Origin: an uncultured Clostridia bacterium
GTDB taxonomy: Bacteria > Bacillota > Clostridia > Oscillospirales > Acutalibacteraceae
NCBI GenBank assembly: GCA_904420155.1
Contig: CAJFUH010000207.1
Coordinates: forward strand, 1-46,812
Direction: 5' to 3'
DNA: 46,812 nt
Position 1 is the first letter of the stretch. Each line of letters begins with the position of its first letter. Shown here piece by piece: positions 41,976 to 46,812 of the stretch. A program made the translations under genes and the position numbers. The notes under the pieces were generated by a model. The model did not search any database and was not told the origin of the DNA. It worked only from the letters and a program-made list of their open reading frames with translations.

Positions 41976-44216
41976 TTATGCGATGTTATCCTGTTCGACA
42001 AATACCACCTCTATCACTGTGCCCGGGCTCACTTGTGCCCCGGCCTCTATACTTTGGGAAACGGAAATTTCCGCATCCCCGGAAGAATCACCTGATCCTG
42101 CGCTGGATACGCGGATATTGAGCCCCACCGCGGCGGCCTCCTGTGTGGCACGAGTGATGGACATTTGCGTAAGGTTGGGAACTTCCACTGTTTTTTCCAT
42201 AGATTCTTGGTCGGTATAAAGGACCACCAAACCGTCTTTCGGGATTTCTTTTCCTTGCTCCGGCACCTGAGAAAGTACCGTCTGATTATCGTCCGTCGGT
42301 CCATAAACCCGATAAGTAAGCCCCGCCTGTTCCAAGTTCTTTTTCGCTTCCGCCAAAGTAATGCCCGCTACCCCCGGCGTCTGGGTATCCTGGTTTTCCA
42401 ATTCGGAATCGCTATACTTACGCTCAATCCCCAGATAGGGAAGGATCTCTTTCATCACGTTCCGAAACGTGGGTGCCGCCACATAACTGCCGTAGTAATT
42501 ATCTCCCTGGGGTTCATCGTAAAATACCAGCATGGCGATCTGTGGATTATCCGCGGGGGCAAATCCGCAGTAAGACGCAATGTACAGCCCGTTGTTCTTG
42601 GGGTTCTTTTCCGATGTGCCTGTTTTCCCCGCGATGCGGTATCCGGGGACATAACCATTCTTTCCCGATCCCTGTACCGCATTGATACGCAGCATCTCAC
42701 ACATGCGCTGTGAGGTTTCCTCGGAAATAATCTGCCGTTTGGTTTCTGTACTGGACGTTTTCACAATATTCCCATTTTCATCCACAATCTGCTCTACCAC
42801 ATGGGGCTGTACCAGATATCCTCCATTGGCCACCGCCGCCACCGCAGTCAACATTTGGATAGGCGTGACGGTAAAACCCTGTCCAAAGGAAGCGATTGCC
42901 AAATCCAGATCCGTCATGCTGCCCGCTATTCCGCCCTCCTGGAAGAACTGGCCTTTGGCCTCTCCCGGAAGGTCGACCCCTGTTTGTTCTGAAAATCCAA
43001 ACCCTTGATAGTATTCGTAAAATTTATCCTTTCCTACCAGTTTACCCAAATCGTGGAAGGCCGGGTTACAGGAGTTACACAGAGCCTGCAAAAAGGTCTG
43101 TTGCCCATGCCCGCTTCGGACATGGCAATGCACTGCCGTTCCATTTTCCACGAATACGCCGCTGCAATAAAAAGACGACTGTTCATTGACCACGTTCTCT
43201 TCCAGCCCCATGGAAGCGGTAATAATCTTAAAGACAGAACCGGGTTCATAGTTATCCGCTATGGCTTTGTTTCTCCATTGTTCGTTTAACGCGTCTGATT
43301 CCGCCTGCTGTTGGTTTTCTTCGGGTAATGTATTAATTTCCGCCGCTTTTAGGGGGTCGGCAACAGTAAAGGGATCGTTGGGGTCATAATCTCCCTTAAT
43401 AGCCATCCCTAAAATCGATCCTGTATTGACATCCATTACCACAGCCAAGGCCCGGTTCTCCACTTGGTTGTTTTGAATTCCCTCTTCCAGGTTGCGTTCC
43501 AAGGTATATTGGATAAATTTATCAATAGATAGCTTCAAGTCATATCCATTACGGGCCGGCACCATTTGTTCGTAATCATAAGGCATGTCCGTGCCCTGGG
43601 CATTTTTGGAAGCGATCAACCGGCCGGGAACTCCTGTCAATTCATTGTCGTATTGTAATTCCAAGCCCTCCAGCCCGTGTCCATCCGTTCCGGTAAACCC
43701 CAATACCACCGATAATAAATTGTTATCGTTGGGATAATAGCGTTTGTAATCCTCTACCAAACGGATGCCGACGGTAATTTCGTGATCTTTCTTGAAAGCT
43801 TCAATCTGTTCTTTAACGTCGCTCTCCACTTTGCGCTTGACAACCGTATAGTAGGAGTTTTGCTGATTGGCCTTTTCTAACAGCACCGATTCATCCATGC
43901 CTAATATTTCCGACAGTCCTTTGGCAACCTCCGCCCGTTCCTGATCGTCTTCAAAATAGACGGGCTCCAACACCACTGTCCATACCGACGCGCTCTCAGC
44001 CAATAGGTTTCCATTGCAGTCCAAAATACTACCGCGTTCCGCACTGATGGTGGTATCCGCCAACTGTTGGCCCACCGCTTTTTTTTGTAGTTCGTCCCCT
44101 TGGACGATTTGCAGCCATATCAGCCGCACCGCAATGGCACAGAATCCCAACACTACCAGCACAATAAGCACAACGAGCGATCTCTTCCATAGCCTAGCGG
44201 TTGGTTGATTCTTCAT
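41976..44216 (-). CDS. Penicillin-binding protein (SpoVD/FtsI family), C-terminal PASTA-like domains, copy 2
   Basis: PGSVFKIITASMG, CNSCNPAFHDLG, IAGKTGTSEK; strongly similar to 39545-41794. Confidence 0.93.
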   Translation of the reverse strand: MKNQPTARLWKRSLVVLIVLVVLGFCAIAVRLIWLQIVQGDELQKKAVGQQLADTTISAERGSILDCNGNLLAESASVWTVVLEPVYFEDDQERAEVAKGLSEILGMDESVLLEKANQQNSYYTVVKRKVESDVKEQIEAFKKDHEITVGIRLVEDYKRYYPNDNNLLSVVLGFTGTDGHGLEGLELQYDNELTGVPGRLIASKNAQGTDMPYDYEQMVPARNGYDLKLSIDKFIQYTLERNLEEGIQNNQVENRALAVVMDVNTGSILGMAIKGDYDPNDPFTVADPLKAAEINTLPEENQQQAESDALNEQWRNKAIADNYEPGSVFKIITASMGLEENVVNEQSSFYCSGVFVENGTAVHCHVRSGHGQQTFLQALCNSCNPAFHDLGKLVGKDKFYEYYQGFGFSEQTGVDLPGEAKGQFFQEGGIAGSMTDLDLAIASFGQGFTVTPIQMLTAVAAVANGGYLVQPHVVEQIVDENGNIVKTSSTETKRQIISEETSQRMCEMLRINAVQGSGKNGYVPGYRIAGKTGTSEKNPKNNGLYIASYCGFAPADNPQIAMLVFYDEPQGDNYYGSYVAAPTFRNVMKEILPYLGIERKYSDSELENQDTQTPGVAGITLAEAKKNLEQAGLTYRVYGPTDDNQTVLSQVPEQGKEIPKDGLVVLYTDQESMEKTVEVPNLTQMSITRATQEAAAVGLNIRVSSAGSGDSSGDAEISVSQSIEAGAQVSPGTVIEVVFVEQDNIA

Positions 44217-44503
44217 CTGATCGACCTCCCAAAGACATAACATGTTTTTCCGCCGGAATGCAGGAAAAACAAAAGGATTGACAAAATTCTCAATCGAGAT
44301 TCCAAACTTTCCAAATCAATCTTTTGTACCCTTTCCCACACGGCATCTACCAGGAATAAAATTCTTTTAAAACGATATTCCCTTCTTCATTCCCTTTTTA
44401 AAAGGGCTATCAGCAGAAATACAAAATGAGAGTTAAGATTATCTCTCAACTCTCTCGTACACAATATGTATAAATCAAAGTACCTTTGCTTTGTGTTTCC
44501 CTT

Positions 44504-45010
44504 TTAAGAAAACAAATTGGAAATGGTATCCCCTATCTTATCCAGCAGGTTGCGTTCCTTCACATTCTGTTGAATCTCCGCTTTATCCCCCTCTGATAAG
44601 CTAATATAATCAATCTGATGGGCTTCCGTCGCCTTCATACCCAATACATTTTTGGCGTAATCCTCCACTGTGCGCAATGAATATTCGTTTTCCAATTTCA
44701 TGGAAAGCTGAACATTTGTGCTTTCTTTTTCCTCTAAGTTTTTTTTGGCAGAAGTAATCTGCGCAGTTAATTCCGTCAACTTGGCCTGGCTACTGATCAT
44801 AGTACCCACCACGGACAACGCTACACAAGCGCATAATACGCTTACGATAATCGTAAGGGGATTGTATTTTTTTCTCCGGCTGGCCTCCAGCTGCTCCTCC
44901 GAAATTTTAATGATATTATCTTTTCTCTTTCCCTCTGCCCGTTCTTTTTCACTAGGCTCAAATAGCGAAAAATCATAAGCTGTATTTTTGTTTTCTGCCA
45001 ATCTTGTCAC
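44504..45010 (-). CDS. FtsL-like septum formation protein
   Basis: Single TM plus short coiled coil, ends near TVEDYAKNVLGMKATEAHQIDYI; between rsmH and PBP. Confidence 0.75.
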   Translation of the reverse strand: MTRLAENKNTAYDFSLFEPSEKERAEGKRKDNIIKISEEQLEASRRKKYNPLTIIVSVLCACVALSVVGTMISSQAKLTELTAQITSAKKNLEEKESTNVQLSMKLENEYSLRTVEDYAKNVLGMKATEAHQIDYISLSEGDKAEIQQNVKERNLLDKIGDTISNLFS

Positions 45011-45043
45011 CTCAATCTTTTAAAACTTCCAGAAACCCGAAAC

Positions 45044-45970
45044 TTATTTCAACCGGATACATACCCTGAGCTTTGCGCTCCGGCTCCGCGAATTTTCTTC
45101 CAATTCCTTTTCTTTGGCTTCTATGGGCTTTCGGTTTAATAATTCCGCCTGGGGCGACTTACCACAAACGCATACCGGAAAATCCGGCGGGCAGGTACAA
45201 CCTTTGCACCATGAAGCCATCCTTTGTTTTACCATGCGGTCTTCCAGGGAGTGAAATGTGATAACCGCCAGCCTCCCTCCCGGTTTCAACAGGGAGAAAG
45301 CCGCGTCCAATCCTTCCGACAGCCTGTCCAACTCTCCGTTAACTGCAATCCGCAACGCTTGAAAGGTCTTTCGGGCAGGATGGCCGTCCCGACGCACTGC
45401 CGCAGGCACCGCCGCTTTGATAATCTCCGCCAACTGCAAGGTTGTGGCAATGGGCGCTTCTTCCCGGCTGCGTACAATGGCTTGCGCAATCCGTTTGGCA
45501 CATTTTTCTTCCCCATAACGGCTGATGGTCTGCGCCAATTCCTGCCAAGATAATTTATTAACCAAATCGTAAGCCGAAGGCCCCGTCTGACTCATCCTCA
45601 TATCCAAAGGAGCGTTGTAATGAAAGGAAAATCCCCGTTCCGGGGTATCCACCTGATGGGAAGAAACCCCGATATCAAGCAATATTCCATCCACTTGATC
45701 TATGTACAGCGAGCCAGCGATCTCTTTCATTTGAGAAAAATTACCTTGGCGAATAACGGAGCTTGCATAAGGCCGTAACCGTTCGGTAACCGCCTCAATG
45801 GCATCTGGATCCTGGTCAATGGAAAGCAGGGTCCCCGTCGTCAGCCTTTTGGCAATGGCTTCGGAATGTCCTCCGCCCCCCGCCGTCCCGTCAATATAAA
45901 TTCCATCGGGCCGGATCGCCAAACTTTCTATGGTCTCTTCCAACAAGACTGGTTTATGATGAAATTCCAT
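45044..45970 (-). CDS. rsmH: 16S rRNA (cytosine(1402)-N(4))-methyltransferase
   Basis: MEFHHKPVLLEETIESLAIRPDGIYIDGTAGGGGHSEAIAKRL...DGILLDIGVSSHQVDTPERGFSFHYNAPLDMRM. Confidence 0.97.
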   Translation of the reverse strand: MEFHHKPVLLEETIESLAIRPDGIYIDGTAGGGGHSEAIAKRLTTGTLLSIDQDPDAIEAVTERLRPYASSVIRQGNFSQMKEIAGSLYIDQVDGILLDIGVSSHQVDTPERGFSFHYNAPLDMRMSQTGPSAYDLVNKLSWQELAQTISRYGEEKCAKRIAQAIVRSREEAPIATTLQLAEIIKAAVPAAVRRDGHPARKTFQALRIAVNGELDRLSEGLDAAFSLLKPGGRLAVITFHSLEDRMVKQRMASWCKGCTCPPDFPVCVCGKSPQAELLNRKPIEAKEKELEENSRSRSAKLRVCIRLK

Positions 45971-46022
45971 CCAAAGGATCCCCTCCTTTCTTTATCCTAT
46001 GCTTTTCTCCATTCTTGATGCT

Positions 46023-46442
46023 TTACAATCCCAGCGCATCCATGGCCTCTGCAATGGATTCCTCTGTCAATTCCGAATTAAATCGATCCCAACGCTTGGC
46101 GTCCCAAATTTCCGCCCGGTTGGAAGTGCCTACAAAAACGATATCTTTCGTCAAACCCGCATAATCCCGCAAATGCTGAGGAATTAAGATACGGCCTTGT
46201 TTATCCGTTTCTGCCTCCGCTGCTCCAGAAAAGAAAAACAACTGCAATTTTCGCGCCTTGGACATAGGCATTTCCTGAAGTTGCTTTTCCAGACGTTTCC
46301 ATTCTTCTTGAGAGAGTACAAACAAACAGTGGTCCAAACCTTTGGTCACATAAAAAAGTTCCCCAAGATCTTCCCGGAATTTTGCAGGTACGATAACACG
46401 CCCTTTTGCATCGATATTATGTTGGTATTGGCCAATCAGCAT
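46023..46442 (-). CDS. mraZ: transcriptional regulator MraZ
   Basis: MLIGQYQHNIDAKGRVIVPAKFREDLGELFYVTKGLDHCLFVLSQEEW...GRILIPQHLRDYAGL. Confidence 0.96.
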   Translation of the reverse strand: MLIGQYQHNIDAKGRVIVPAKFREDLGELFYVTKGLDHCLFVLSQEEWKRLEKQLQEMPMSKARKLQLFFFSGAAEAETDKQGRILIPQHLRDYAGLTKDIVFVGTSNRAEIWDAKRWDRFNSELTEESIAEAMDALGL

Positions 46443-46475
46443 AGATACCACCTATCGAAGTTCTTGCACCTTCCT

Positions 46476-46499
46476 CTACTTTCCACCACAATGTACCAC
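46476..46499 (-). promoter_or_regulatory. Candidate MraZ box (three 10-bp-spaced repeats)
   Basis: Minus strand GTGG-tacatt-GTGG-tggaaa-GTAG immediately upstream of mraZ. Confidence 0.5.
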
Positions 46500-46812
46500 T
46501 CAATGAATTAAATTATATAGGATAGCTCTGGAAATTGCAAGAGTAAATTCCAGATTTTTGGAAATTCGTTTGTGAAAATTCTACTAATATATACAAAATT
46601 AGAGTACGATATCCGCGGAATCCTTTAACATTTCATACGATATCTTTTAATTTTCACAATAAAGAGGTACTCTCAATATCTTCTCAAAAAAAGTAAAAAT
46701 TTTCTTCGCCTATAAAGGATTCATTGGCCATATTGATCTTGATTTTTCGTCCCTGAAAAAGGGCGTTGCCTCCTCTATCAAAGAACTGGAAAAACTAGAC
46801 CGGGAAGGCGAC

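Noticed and set aside
39545-44216. PBP duplication considered as a transposition or assembly artefact
   Set aside because: The copies differ throughout at DNA and protein level and each has its own start region, so it is a genuine paralogous pair.

Overview
The window is ordinary Firmicutes/Clostridia-type chromosome with nearly all genes on the minus strand. No CRISPR array, prophage or intact transposon was seen. From left to right it contains: the start of a Gfo/Idh/MocA oxidoreductase and a LacI-family regulator; a degenerate Spo0A-like regulator with a small companion ORF; leuB; a histidine phosphatase; a hairpin-rich repeat-like element; an XRE regulator; a zinc-ribbon/PASTA pseudokinase; trxB; a CDF transporter; a YgjP-type metallopeptidase; a complete nine-gene V-type ATPase operon; a MORN-repeat / metallo-beta-lactamase / HAD gene cluster; a cohesin-like/cadherin-like surface protein; an MscS channel; L-lactate dehydrogenase; tRNA-Arg(CCT); a stand-alone sigma region 4-like protein; corA; and a reduced dcw cluster (ftsZ, ftsQ, murA, murG, ftsW, mraY, two tandem PASTA PBPs, ftsL-like, rsmH, mraZ). 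The strongest candidate for something undescribed is the corA leader. It has a clear promoter, then an unannotated GTG-initiated uORF (MNPDPAGNHRRSSYINHNQRHNAAPKGVLVP) with a good Shine-Dalgarno and a strong hairpin over its 3' end. Its N-terminus resembles the enterobacterial MgtL leader peptide (MEPDPTPLPRRR...), which suggests a translation-based Mg2+ sensor upstream of a Firmicutes Mg2+ transporter. Other leads are the phospho-site-less Spo0A paralogue, the PASTA pseudokinase that lacks all three catalytic residues, the MORN-MBL-HAD module and the MITE-like multi-hairpin element. All calls come from reading the sequence and supplied translations; no database search was run.
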